DNA of 64,000 nt from Azadirachta indica. Lineage: Eukaryota; Streptophyta; Magnoliopsida; Sapindales; Meliaceae. The position numbers and the translations under genes were made by a program. The notes under the pieces were generated by a model. It saw only the letters and a program-made list of their open reading frames with translations. It had not been told where the DNA came from and did not search any database. The DNA is taken from contig CM040441.1 of assembly GCA_022749755.1 (NCBI GenBank), positions 23,251,475 through 23,315,474 on the forward strand, read 5' to 3'. Shown here piece after piece: positions 11,459-20,887 of the stretch; position 1 is the stretch's first letter, and every line of letters begins with the position of its first letter.

Positions 11459-12279
11459 CTTGCAAGACAAAGTTAGTAAAGCAAAAGAATAATTTCCTCA
11501 CTTCACTCCTTCACGTGTTTCACTCAAGTAATGTTATCACTCAAGTTCGCTCGTGTTTCACACTTAATTTATGCCTTTTCTCTAGATGAGCTTATATTAA
11601 GCCTTTTTTTACTCTAATTCTCTTATTAAGATTAGTTGCAAAAATCAAAATTTATACAAACTTACTAAATACAATGAAAAGTAAAATAAAACTAATTTAG
11701 ATAGGCAACAAATTGGGAAAGCACAAGGACTAGGAAATAGATTTTATAAATAATAAAGGAAATATTAAGAACAAAGAAAAAAATTCAGCACAGGAATAGG
11801 AAAGTCAACCAAAAATTATGGAAAGATTAGTAAGCAAATCCTAGCTTGTTTTGGCATGTAGGCTTGATTTGGTCAAACTCCTTAAAGTAATCTGATTTTT
11901 CTTTTTATTCTTCTTATTTTCGTTCAATACCTGTGTGCGCACACCCCCCCCTTTTTTTGTCTTCTCTTGGCCAAATGCTCTGCTTTTCTCTCCTTTTTTT
12001 TTAATTTTTTTTTATCTTCAAACACGTAGGAGTGACCAAACAAAAATAAATAGAAAGATACACAAAAGAAACGAATAGATAAAGAGTAAATCAACCAAAT
12101 TGGAGATTGATACAATTCAAACTTGACTTGCTGTGAATTGAAAGGAAACCCTCTTCTTCTTTTTTTTTTTGATATAATATATACAAAAACGAAAATAAAT
12201 GGAATTGAAGCAAAATAGACTCTGAAACTAAAGAAACAAATAGATAAATTTGAAAGACGATATAACCTGATTTAGAGCC
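11459..12279 (-). other. CH2 leader, no gene seen
   Basis: About 820 bases between primer site and Gag, matching the plus-strand leader 58412-59312. It contains T/A homopolymers and a cytosine run near 11945. Short frames here are low-complexity and hydrophobic and differ between copies, so I do not call them genes. Confidence 0.75.
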
Positions 12280-12282
12280 GTG

Positions 12283-12294
12283 GCTCTGATACCA
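12283..12294 (-). other. CH2 primer binding site, tRNA-iMet
   Basis: Minus strand TGGTATCAGAGC, followed by CACGGCTC, three bases inside the LTR end. It is the complement of the 3' end of plant initiator tRNA-Met. It fixes the 5' LTR boundary at 12298. Confidence 0.92.
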
Positions 12295-12297
12295 AAT

Positions 12298-12507
12298 TGA
12301 TACGAATCCCGAGTCATGAGAGCTGATATCTTTACGCATGAAAGCAGCTTCTTGGAAAGCTAAATCAGACTCACCCAAGTCTGCAACCCAATTTCAACTT
12401 GTGAAATAGAACCTTAGAATAAATACCCTCAAAATAATTAGCTTTGATTGTAAAAATCTTGATTCAAACAAGAATCAAAACAAGAGAAAATACTCTCAAT
12501 TTTATTT
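12298..12507 (-). repeat. CH2 5' LTR, truncated
   Basis: Begins TGATACGAATCCCGAG on the plus strand and follows LTR2 for about 210 bases through the R/U5 half, then stops in CAATTTTATTT. The U3 half with the promoter is missing and is replaced by the 97-bp copy of the left flank (next entry). Losing U3 and TATA removes the element's own promoter. Confidence 0.88.
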
Positions 12508-12600
12508 ATTGGTGAAACCATCATGTGTAACTAGTCGATTGTACTGTCATGGCTTGCCCAATAGGATGTGATATGCTTGCATAGGAATTACGTCACAAAG
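12504..12600. repeat. 97-bp duplicate of the CH2 left flank (copy of 6181-6277)
   Basis: 12504-12600 aligns base for base without gaps to 6181-6277, with a handful of substitutions. Both end in GTCACAAAG. Four bases (ATTT) are shared by the truncated LTR and the copied segment at the left join. The sequence is CH1 protease C-terminus (minus strand). Confidence 0.85.
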
Positions 12601-13770
12601 TGCCAATAGAAAATGCCACTAACACTTGTTTTATTACCCTGATTTCTCTACAATTGTTTAACCATTAAATCCGGTACGGTCGTGGATGTTTCATGGTAGG
12701 TAACAATAATTTCTCCACTAATTCGGTGCTGGCTACGTTGGTGCAACTTCCTCCATCAATTATAACGCTGCAAGCTTTGTTGTTAACGAAACACCGAGTA
12801 TGAATTAGACTTAATGTCACAAGTTCTCCCGCTGAACATTTTCTTTTTCCTTAATCTGTGCACTAAGAGCTTGTCTTGCCACTAATAATTCTCCTTCTGC
12901 AGCATATTGCCCTTTCTAGTTATCTTTAAGAGATAACATGTCTTCTATTTCATCTTCTTCTTCTCCTTCCGATTCAATCTCCCCTTGAGCACTGATCACC
13001 ATTACCCTTTTATTTGAGCATTGGCTAACTATATGACCCCTGTTTTGACATTTAAAACACTTAATGTCACAATTTCTAGAAGTGGTGGATTAAATGTTAC
13101 CTTATTTTTGCGGTACAACTTGTTTAGCATCCTTAGAAGCTTTAGAATTAGACTTCATTAATAGAAATTCCTGCTGTTTAGGAGTTGATCTCCATGAGTT
13201 TGTAGCAGTCGTGCTTGCTCCACTCCTAGCCATGTACCATATCTGTCAACTCTACATAATAATGTTGCATCTCCACCACGTCTGCGATTTCACGATTTAA
13301 ATCATATAAAAATCTAGCCATGGTAGCTTCTTTATCTTCTTCTACATTTGCTCGGATCATACCAACCTCTATCTCTTTGTAGTATTTATCTACGTTTTTA
13401 GATCTTTGAGTTAAACATTGTAATTTGTTGAACAACTCCCAATGGTAGTATCTTGGAATGAAACGTCTTCTCATTATTGTCTTCATCTCGTCCCACGTTT
13501 CAACAGGACGTTCTTGATTTCTTCTCCTATCCTTCAACAATTGATCCCATCAAATAATAGTATAATCAGTAAATTCAATTGCCACAAGTTTTACCTTTTT
13601 GATCTCGGAGTAATTATGACAATCGAAAACTATCTCTATTCTCTTCTCCCACTCTAAATAAGTTTCAGGATTGTTTCTTACTTGGAACGGTGGAACTCTC
13701 ACCTTAATACTTCCTAAATCATCATCCAACAACTTAAGGTCTACCCAACCTAACTTCTCTATTCCCATAA
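12601..13770 (-). pseudogene. gag: CH1 Gag, zinc knuckle and protease fragment
   Basis: Minus strand from 13768: Gag N-terminal half (LDDDLGSIKVRVPPFQVRNNPETYLEWEKRIEIVFD), stop near 13548, then 13540-13226 (LKDRRRNQERPVETWDEMKTIMRRRFIPRYYHWELFNKLQCL, DKYYKEIEVGMIRANVEEDKEATMARFLYDLNREIADVVEMQHY). An intact CCHC knuckle follows near 13060-13020 (CFKCQNRGHIVSQC). The protease follows near 12800 with IIDGGSCTNVAST. About 17 bases present in the plus-strand copy near 32108 are missing at 12600/12601. The upstream end is cut at 13770, where satellite begins; its leader and 5' LTR are lost. Confidence 0.87.
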
Positions 13771-14226
13771 CGTACGATTTTTGGGGCTGAAATTGTCAAA
13801 CGTGATACAAACTCAAAAAATGACATCGTTTAGAGACGATCTGCACGTCTTGTTACTGACCATCGTGTGAGTATCATTATGGTACATTTTATTTCAAAAA
13901 CGTAGAATTTGAAAGTGTACGATTTTCGGGGCTAGAATTGTCAAACGTAATACAAACTCAAAAAACTACTTCGTTTTGAGATAAGCTGTACATCTTGTTA
14001 CTGACCATCCCGTAAGGATCATTACGTTATATTTTATTTTGAAAACGGAAAAGTTGAAAACGTACGATTTTCGGGGCCGAAATTGTCAAACATGATACAG
14101 ACTCGAAAAAACGAGTTCGGTTTGAGATGGCCCACACGTCTTGTTACTCATCATTGCATGAGGATCCTTACGCCACATTTAATTTTCAAAACAGAGAAGT
14201 TGAAAACGTACTATTTTCAAAGGCGA
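13771..14226 (+). repeat. 145-bp satellite, about three units (plus orientation)
   Basis: Three units are recognised by the recurring core TACATTTTATTTC, then GTACGATTTTCGGGGC, AATTGTCAAACGTGATAC and CGTCTTGTTACTGACCATC. Plus orientation is defined as reading CATTTTATTTCGAAAAC on the top strand. The array is cut by CH1 Gag on the left and an LTR1 piece on the right. Confidence 0.9.
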
Positions 14227-14512
14227 AAGTTTGTACTTATTTTGTCAAATTTTTAGGTAGGATTGTTGGCCTAACCTTTGACATTTTTCATTTGTATTTG
14301 CCTATAAAAAGGCTTTCATTTTTTAAATGAAAAAAAGCAATTTTGACTGTTAAATTATTTTTTACAAGTTCTTGTTCTTGAACTCTTCAAGTCTAATTTC
14401 TTGTAGCATTTAAAAACAACCAAACTTATCATCTCGATTCTTAAGTGTTTTCTTAAGGATTCTTAGTGTGGCGTTTGAGTAATCATAGTCTTGGTTTTTA
14501 TCTATAAATCTA
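14227..14512 (+). repeat. LTR1 fragment (mid U3 to R)
   Basis: Matches the CH1 LTR from TTTGTATTTATTTTGTCAAA through the TATA box (CTATAAAAAGG) and GAACTCTTCAAG to TCTTGGTTTTTATCT. The first ~450 bases of the LTR and its last ~110 are absent. It joins module T at the same LTR position as the copies at 19990 and 49553. Confidence 0.85.
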
Positions 14513-14863
14513 ATTACAAAAGTTCTAAACATATTTGAAAAATAAATAAACTTAAAGAAAGCTTTCCTTTTTGAAGGTTCACCAGCAAGTTTTGAAAAAG
14601 ATAATAATTCTGCCCAACAAGAATGTGCTCCTCTTCAATCCAACAATCCTACCCCTCCAATGAAAAACTCCCTCTTTAGAAACACTTCTTTTTCATCAAA
14701 TCCTTTCTCAATTTTTTCTCTACCCAGTAGCACCACTAAAGTCCTCCCTTTTACTCATTTTGTCAACAACTTATTCAAAATTTACTCTCACATGTTAAGG
14801 AAAATCTGTCTTCCAGTTGTCTTCTTATCAGCTGAAATTTTGACCCCTAAACTTCAACATTCG
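14513..14863 (+). other. Unidentified module T, copy 1 (cut by gap)
   Basis: Starts CTATAAATCTAATTACAAAAG and continues to the assembly gap. It is repeated at 19990-20507 and 49553-50195. It holds a frame open from about 14568 to the gap with Ser/Pro-rich text (FSSNPFSIFSLPSSTTKVLPF, then VCLPVVFL-like) that is shared with the second copy. I do not recognise a family. It could be a captured 3' exon, the internal part of an unknown element, or chance. No initiating context can be set. Confidence 0.5.
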
Positions 14864-14963
14864 NNNNNNNNNNNNNNNNNNNNNNNNNNNNNNNNNNNNN
14901 NNNNNNNNNNNNNNNNNNNNNNNNNNNNNNNNNNNNNNNNNNNNNNNNNNNNNNNNNNNNNNN
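14864..14963. other. Assembly gap (100 N)
   Basis: Exactly 100 undetermined bases, a length often used for gaps of unknown size. Left is module T, right is the CH1 protease C-terminus. The missing part should include the rest of T and possibly the 5' part of CH1 copy 1. Any frame running through the Ns is meaningless. Confidence 0.99.
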
Positions 14964-15147
14964 ATTGGGCAGACCATAGAAGTACGATCGACGAGTCACA
15001 CAAGACGGTTTCACCAATAGATACTCTTTTACTATCAAAAGGCAACCTATATCACTTGTACTATTGACTCCAAAACAAGTTCTCGAAAACCAATTAAAGA
15101 TATAAAAAGCGAGTGAAAAGAAAAAAGAAAATGAGAAAGACAAAAAT

Positions 15148-16348
15148 GTGAAAGAGAGTGAGAGGAAAAATGAGAGAGTTGCAACGTTAATATGTGAGAG
15201 AGAGGACAAATATAATTTTATTGCAAAAAAAAGTGAGATCAAGAGAGCTTTACTTTCACAACAACCCCTTATAATACTTATGTACAAGGAGGCCTTTTTG
15301 TGTACTGATGATTTTTCCGGATCCTTGCCGAGCAATGTTATGTTTCTTTTGCAGGAATTCAAGGATATCTTTCCTGAAGAGGTGCCTCTGGTTTACCTCC
15401 AATTCGAGGAATTAAACATCAAATTGATTTTGTACCCGGTGCAACAATTCCTAACCGACCAGCTTACAGAAGTAATCCTGAGGAGACAAAAGAACTTCAA
15501 CGACAAGTTAATGAGCTGATAGAGAAAGGGTATGCTAGAGAAAGCACGAGTCATTGTGCGGTTCCAGTGCTACTAGTGCCTAAGAAAGATGGGACATGGA
15601 GGATGTGTGTTGATTGCCGAGCTGTCAACAATATTACGGTAATGTATCGATGTCCAATTCCTCGATTAGATGATATGTTAGATGAATTGTATGGATTTTG
15701 TGTGTTTTCTAAAATTGATCTTAAGAGTGGATACCATCAAATTAGGATGAAAGAAGGGGATGAGTGGAAAAGTGCATTTAAAAACAAAATATGGTTTGTA
15801 TGAATGGTTAATTATGCCTTTTGGGTTAACTAATGCAGCTAATACTTTTTATGAGATTTATGAACTATGTTTTGCGTGCTTTCATTGGCAAATTCATAAT
15901 AGTCTATTTTGATGATATCTTGATTTATAGCCAAAACTTGAATGATCATGTTGAACTTTTAAAACTTGGTTTAGCAGTTTTAAGGAAATAAAGGGTATTT
16001 GCTAATTTTAAGAAATGTAAATTTTACACAGATAAGCTTGTGTTTCTTGGTTTTGTTGTAAGTGCTAAAGGGATTGAGGTCAATAAGGAGAAGGTGAAGG
16101 CAATTCAAGAATGGCCAACGCCTACTTCGACGAATCAAGTAAGAAGCTTTCATGAATTGGCCAGTTTTTATCGGCGCTTTGTTCGAGATTTTAGTAGCAT
16201 AACTGCACCTTTAACCAAAGTCATCAAGAAGAATATTCCATTCAAGTGGGGAAAAGAGCAAGAAAAGGCATTCAAACTTATCAAAGAAAAATTAACTAAT
16301 GCACTTTTACTTGTTTTACCTAACTTTACTAAAACATTTGAGATATAG
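15148..16348 (+). pseudogene. pol: CH1 copy 1 linker and reverse transcriptase
   Basis: 15148-15400 gives the linker and RT extension (AKKSEIKRALLSQQPL, LLQEFKDIFPEEVP). After a one-base shift near 15395 the true frame gives NPEETKELQRQVNELIEKGY and CAVPVLLVPKKDGTWRMCVDCRAVNNITV, then IFS-type [13 protein letters not shown] to 15800. A second shift gives LIMPFGLTNA and FIIVYFDDILIY near 15895-15930 (YFDD intact), with a TAA near 15990. 16040-16348 gives LGFVVSAKGIEVNKEKVKAIQEWPTPTS and FYRRFVRDFSSITAPL. Three or more lesions make it non-functional. Confidence 0.88.
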
Positions 16349-16690
16349 TGTGATGCTTCAAGTACAGGAATTGGAGGCATACTAATGCAAGAAGGAAGAC
16401 CAATTGCGTACTTTAGTGAGAAACTAAATGGTGCGGCTTTAAAACTATCTATCCCACTTACAACAAAAAATTGTATACATTGGTTCAAACTCTAAAAACT
16501 TGACAACATTACCTTGACCCAAAGAGTTTGTGATTCATATAGATCATGAATCCTTGAAACATTTAAAGGCGCAGCACAAATTAAGCAGACGTCACGCCAA
16601 ATGGGTGGAGTTCATTAAGACATTTCTTTATGTGATCAAATACAAATAAGGCAAAGAAAATATAGTTGTTGATGCACTATCACGCAGGTA
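16349..16690 (+). pseudogene. pol: CH1 copy 1 RNase H
   Basis: Begins after a TAG at 16346 (expected E in FEIECDAS). Reads [31 protein letters not shown], then shifts frame in the TYNKELYAL block. The [10 protein letters not shown] block is present but altered (about 16530-16565). It ends at the VVDALSRRY tether near 16670. It would remove RNA from the hybrid. Compare the less damaged copy at 45281-45559. Confidence 0.82.
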
Positions 16691-17984
16691 CACTTTACTT
16701 TCAACTCTTAATGCTAAATTGCTTGGATTTGAGTACATTAAGGAGTTGTATGTAATGGACTCTAATTTTTGTGACTTGTTTAAAAATTGCACTGAGGGAG
16801 CATGTGGGAAGTTCTATTTGCATGATGGTTTCCTATTTCGAGAAAATAAATTGTGTGTTCTATATTCATCTTTGTGTGAGTTACTTGTTCGAGAAGCACA
16901 CGATAGAGGTTTAATGGGTCACTTTGGCGTAGCTAAGACTTTACACATTGCATGACGCATATGAAATGTGATGTAGAAAGGGTTTGTACGAGAAACATTA
17001 CTTGTAGGCAAGCTAAGTTTAGGCAACAACCACATGGATTGTATACACCATTTCCAAATCCTAGTGTACCTTGGGTCGATATTTTTATGAATTTTGTTTT
17101 AGGATTACCTATGACAAAGGGGGAGAGACTTAGTTTTTGTGGTTGTCGATAGGTTTTCTAAGATGGCACACTTTATTGTATGTCATAAAACTGATGATGC
17201 ATCACATATAGCTGATTTGTTTTTGAAGGAAGTTGTTAAATTGCATAGATTGCCCAAGACTATTGTCTCAGATCGAGACTCAAAGTTCTTAAGTTACTTT
17301 TGGAAGACATTGTGGGGAAAGTTGGGAACTAAATTATTATTTTCTTCTACTTGTCACCCACAAATAGATGGTTAAACCGAAGTAGTAAATAGGATATTGT
17401 CTACTTTGTTGCGTACTATCATATAAAAGAATTTGAAAACTTCAGAAAATTGCTTGCCGCATGTTGAATTTACTTATAATCGTTGTATTCATTATGTCAC
17501 TAAGTTTTCACCTTTTGAAATTGTCTATAGTTTTAATCTACTAACTCCTTTAGATTTAACTCCTTTACCTATGAATGAGCGCGTTAATTTAGATGGCAAG
17601 AAAAAAGCTGATTTCATTAAGCAGATTCATGAGAAAGTAAAGCAACACATAAAGCAACGAACGAAACAATATGCCAAGCAAGCCAATAAGGGACGCAAGA
17701 AGGTTGTCTTTAAATTAGAAGATTTGGTTTGATTACATATGAGGAAGGAGCGTTTTCCTGAGGAAAGACGTTCTAAACTTCTACCAAGGGGAGATGGCCC
17801 ATTTCGAGTACTAGAACGCATCAATGATAATGTCTACAAACTTGAACTACCAGGCGAGTACAGGGTTAGTACAACATTTAATATTTTTGACTTATCTCCT
17901 TTTGATGTAGGTAGCGATTTGAGGACAAATCCTTTTCAAGAGAGGGAGAATGATGCAAACGAAGTTGTGCAACCACGTGAATAA
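16691..17984 (+). pseudogene. pol: CH1 copy 1 integrase with LTR-encoded tail
   Basis: Zinc domain at 16860-17020 (REAHDRGLMGHFGVAKTL and a damaged C-x2-C: RNITCRQAKF). The DDE core follows at 17080-17470: [40 protein letters not shown], a TAA in place of the Gln codon, then TEVVNR with the catalytic Glu. Then ECFPHVEF-type text, SPFEIVY and LDLTPLP. The C-terminus has [32 protein letters not shown] and [20 protein letters not shown]. The frame crosses the purine tract into the LTR ([14 protein letters not shown]) and stops at 17984. In other copies it runs on to GPITRARAKTLE. Confidence 0.88.
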
Positions 17985-18305
17985 GAGGAGAACCTCAGAC
18001 ATAAGGTTGGAGATACTCAATTACAGCATTTATATGATTCGCTAAGCGTGCCGAGTGGACTGATTATAAGAGCTAGAGCCAAAACATTTGAAAGTGTCTT
18101 AAATGGACTAATTACGAAGATGTGTGATTAAAATACAATTCAAGATACACGTTGTGAAGAATTAGGTTCAGTGAACATCATTCAAGCGATTGGAGTCCAA
18201 GAAGACTAATATGAAAATGTTCAAAAATTATAGTCCATTTATATAATTTTAAGAATCTTAAAATGATGTAATCACTTATATCATACACATTCGATGTCAT
18301 TACTT

Positions 18306-18325
18306 ACGTCATATATATATGACGT
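18306..18325. promoter_or_regulatory. U3 palindrome with ACGT-core bZIP-type sites
   Basis: A perfect 20-base palindrome (ACGTC-AT tract-GACGT) that continues into TGACGTCATTGC on the right. TGACGTCA is the classical ACGT-core site for plant bZIP (TGA/CRE-like) factors. The same array stands in LTR1 copies at 43519-43538 and, with one change, near 19636-19655. It lies about 125 bases upstream of the TATA box, a plausible enhancer position. Binding itself is inference. Confidence 0.6.
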
Positions 18326-18450
18326 CATTGCTTACATTTTCATGTTTGAAATTTGTAGGTTTTAAAAGTCATAAAATTTGAATTTATTTTGTCAAATTGT
18401 TAGGTAGGATTGATAGCCTAACTTTTGACATTTTCCCTTTGTATTTTGCC

Positions 18451-18457
18451 TATAAAA
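18451..18457 (+). promoter_or_regulatory. LTR1 TATA box
   Basis: TATAAAA in the context GCCTATAAAAAGG, conserved in every LTR1 copy (for example 19789 and 43665). It marks the U3 promoter; transcription would start roughly 30 bases downstream, defining R. Confidence 0.75.
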
Positions 18458-18759
18458 AGGTTTTCATTTCTTAAAATGAGACAAGCAATTTTGAGTGTTA
18501 AATTATTTCTTATAAGTTCTGTTCTTGAACTCTTCAAGTTTAATTTCTTATGGCGTTCAAAATAATCAAACTTATCATCTAAATTTTTAAGTATTTTCTT
18601 AAGGATTCTTGGTATGGCGTTTGAGTAAATCATAGTTTTAGTTCTTATCTAAATAGGTATCGAGTCAAGATTTTATAAACTTGCATCTTGAAAAAATCTT
18701 TGGGTTCTTTACTACATTCGATGTTGGATTTCGTCTTAATATTGGCGAAGTTCGTATCA

Positions 18760-19304
18760 GTTCGTATCATCCGGCCCCCCAAAAATCGTAAGTTTTTAAC
18801 TTTTCTGTTTTGGAAATAAAATACACTGTAAGGATCTTAATGCAATGGTAAGTAACAAGACGTATAGTTCGTCTCCAAACGATGTTGTTATTTAAGTTCA
18901 TGTCACGTTTGACAATTTCGTCCGCAAAAATCCTACGTTTTCAATTTCTTCGTTTTTGAAATAAAATGTATCGTAAGCGTCCTCACACGATGTTTAGAAA
19001 CTAGACTTGCAGCTTGTCTCAAACCGAAGAAATTTTCAAGTTTGCATCATGTTCGACAATTCCAGCTCTGAAAATCGTATGTTTTTAACTTCTCTATTTT
19101 TGAAATAAAATATACTGTAATGATTCTCACGCGATGGTCAGAAACAAAGCATGCGGTTCGTCTTAAAACGAAGTCGTTTTTCGAGTCTGTATCACATTTG
19201 ACAAGTCTGACCCTGAAAATCGTACGTTTTCAATTTCTCCATTTTCAAAATAAAATGCACCGTAAGATTTTTTACGTGATGGTTAGAAAAAGATGTGCGG
19301 TTTG
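18760..19304 (-). repeat. 145-bp satellite, inverted orientation, ~3.7 units
   Basis: Reads as the reverse complement of the main array (GTACGTTTTCAACTTCTCCGTTTT, then GAAATAAAATG on the top strand). It starts directly after the CH1 3' LTR, with TTCGTATCA present twice at the join, and ends at an LTR1 start at 19305. Confidence 0.9.
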
Positions 19305-19989
19305 TGATGCAAACGAAGTTGTGCAACCACATAAATAATAGGAGAAACTCATACATAAGGCTGGAGACACTCAATTGCAGCATTTATATGATTCGCTAAG
19401 TATGCCGAGTGAACCGATTACAAGAGTTAGAGTCAAGACATTGGAAGGTCAATTAAATAGACAAATTAAAAAGATGTGTGATTCACATACTATTCAAGAT
19501 ACATGTCTTTAAGAATTAGATTCAGTAAACATCATTCAAGCGTTCAGAGTGCAAGAAGACTAATATGGAAATGTTCAAAAATTATAGTCCATTTGTGCAA
19601 TTTTTAAGAATCTTGACGTAATCACTTACATCATACTCATACGACGTCATTGCGTACGTCATATATATATGATGTCATTGCTTACGTTTGCATGTTTGAA
19701 ATTTGTAGTTTTTAAAAGTTATAAAGTTTGTATTTATTTTTGTCAAATTGTTAGTCTAATTTTTGACATTTTTCATTTGTATTTGCCTATAAAAAGGCTT
19801 TCATTTTGGAAATGAAAAAATTAATTTTGAGTGTTAAGTTATTTCTTACAAGTTCTTATTCTTGAACTCTTTAAGTCTAATTTCTTATAGCGTTCAAAAA
19901 CAACCAAACTTATCATCTCGATTCTTAAGTATTTTCTTAAGAATTCTTGGTGTGGCGTTTGAGTAATCATAGTCTTGATTCTTATCTAT
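19305..19989 (+). repeat. LTR1, 3'-truncated, joined to module T
   Basis: Starts TGATGCAAACGAAGTTG and follows LTR1 through coding tail, bZIP-type sites and TATA. It leaves the LTR at TTCTTATCT, about 110 bases before the normal end. It is embedded in inverted satellite: the left satellite stops after GCGGTTTG and the satellite right of T resumes within a few bases of the same phase. Confidence 0.88.
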
Positions 19990-20507
19990 GAATCTAATTA
20001 CAAAAGTTTTAAATATATTTGAAAAATAAACAAACTTAAAGAAAGCTTCACTTTTAAAGGTTCACCACCAAGTTTTGAAAAAGATGATAATTCTGCTCAA
20101 CAAGAATATACTCCTCTTCAATCCAGCAATCCTGCCCTTCCAATAGAAAACTCCCTCTTTAGAAAACCCTCTTTTTCATCAAATCCTTTCTCAATTTGTT
20201 CTCTACCCAGCAGCACCACCAAAATCCTCCCTTTTACTCCTTTTATTAACAACTTATTTAAAATTCACTCCCACATGTCAAGGAAAGTCTGTCTTCCAGT
20301 TATCTTCTTACCAGCTGAAATTTTGACCCTTAAAGTTCAACAATCGTTTTCTTTTTGAAATGAAGAGTTGTAAATCATTATGTCTAATTTTTAAATTATT
20401 TTCTATCACCCAAATATGAGTATTGAGGACAAAGTTATGTTAGAAAATACGGACTATATTCAGCAAATACAGGCCTTCTAGTATTGATTTATCAGCGCCC
20501 CATGGCG
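19990..20507 (+). other. Unidentified module T, copy 2
   Basis: Joined to LTR1 at the same base as the other copies. A frame open for about 105 codons (roughly 20023-20359, ending TGA) reads FKGSPPSFEKDDNSAQQE, then SLFRKPSFSSNPFSICSLP, PFTPFINNLFKIHSHMSRK, VCLPVIFLPAEIL. It matches copy 1 in the same frame. After the frame comes TATCACCCAAATATGAGTATTGAGG and then a ~135-base deletion relative to copy 3. Function unknown. Confidence 0.55.
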
Positions 20508-20887
20508 AAACAAAGTTGTTTTTCGAATAAGTCTCATGTTTGACAATTCTGACCTCGAAAATCATACGTTTTCAATTTCTCCATTTTTGAAATACAATGC
20601 ACCATAATGATACTCACACGATGGTGAGTAAAAGACGTGCAGCCCAAGTCGAAACAAACTTATTTTTTTAAGTTTGTATCACGTTTGATAATTCTGACCC
20701 CGAAAATCATACGTTTTCAAAATAAAATATACCGCACCAATCCTCACTTGATGGCCAGTAACAAAACATGTGGTCCGTCTCGAAATGAAGTCGTTTTTTA
20801 AATGCATATGATGTTTGACAATTTCGACTCCAAAATTCGTACGTTTTCAACTTCCCCCTTTCAAAATAAAATGTACCATAACGATCC
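20508..20887 (-). repeat. 145-bp satellite, inverted, ~2.6 units, left of CH3
   Basis: Inverted units running up to GATCC at 20883-20887, where CH3 inserted. The array resumes at GATCCTCATGC (26098), so the two parts were once continuous. Confidence 0.9.

Larger units (their letters stand above)
6278..12507 (-). mobile_element. CH2 chromovirus-like Ty3/gypsy element, nearly complete
   Basis: Minus-strand element: truncated 5' LTR (12507-12298), iMet primer site, ~820-base leader, Gag, CCHC knuckle, protease, RT, RNase H, integrase and 3' LTR (7125-6278). The base just left of it ends the flank CAAAG (6273-6277), and CAAAG recurs at 12596-12600, but a 97-bp copy of the left flank lies between. 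The coding frame has several frameshifts and stops plus an internal integrase deletion, so it is not autonomous. Compare the plus-strand CH2 at 57550-64000. Confidence 0.92.
14964..18759 (+). mobile_element. CH1 copy 1, 3' part (protease end to 3' LTR)
   Basis: Plus-strand element missing everything upstream of the protease C-terminus because of the gap. Contains linker, RT, RNase H, integrase, polypurine tract (AAGAGAGGGAGAA, 17938-17950) and a complete 809-bp 3' LTR. Stops and frameshifts occur throughout. Its 3' flank (TCCGGCCCC satellite) matches that of CH1 copy 2 at 48314, part of a block duplication. Confidence 0.92.
17951..18759 (+). repeat. CH1 3' LTR (LTR1), 809 bp
   Basis: Starts TGATGCAAACGAAG right after the purine tract and ends GTTCGTATCA. 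The same boundaries and length are shown independently by the solo LTR with target duplication at 45868-46676. U3 holds the end of the pol frame, a 20-bp palindrome with TGACGTCA and a TATA box. R and U5 run on to ATTGGCGAAGTTCGTATCA. Confidence 0.93.

Noticed and set aside
14660..15067. Frame running across the N gap
   Set aside because: The translation passes 100 undetermined bases; the two sides are different elements (T and CH1).
19305..19400. Satellite joined repeatedly to the same retroelement 'coding tail' as evidence for satellite inside an element
   Set aside because: The solo LTR with AGTTA showed that this tail is the beginning of LTR1. The repeated junction is just LTR1 starts inserted in satellite.
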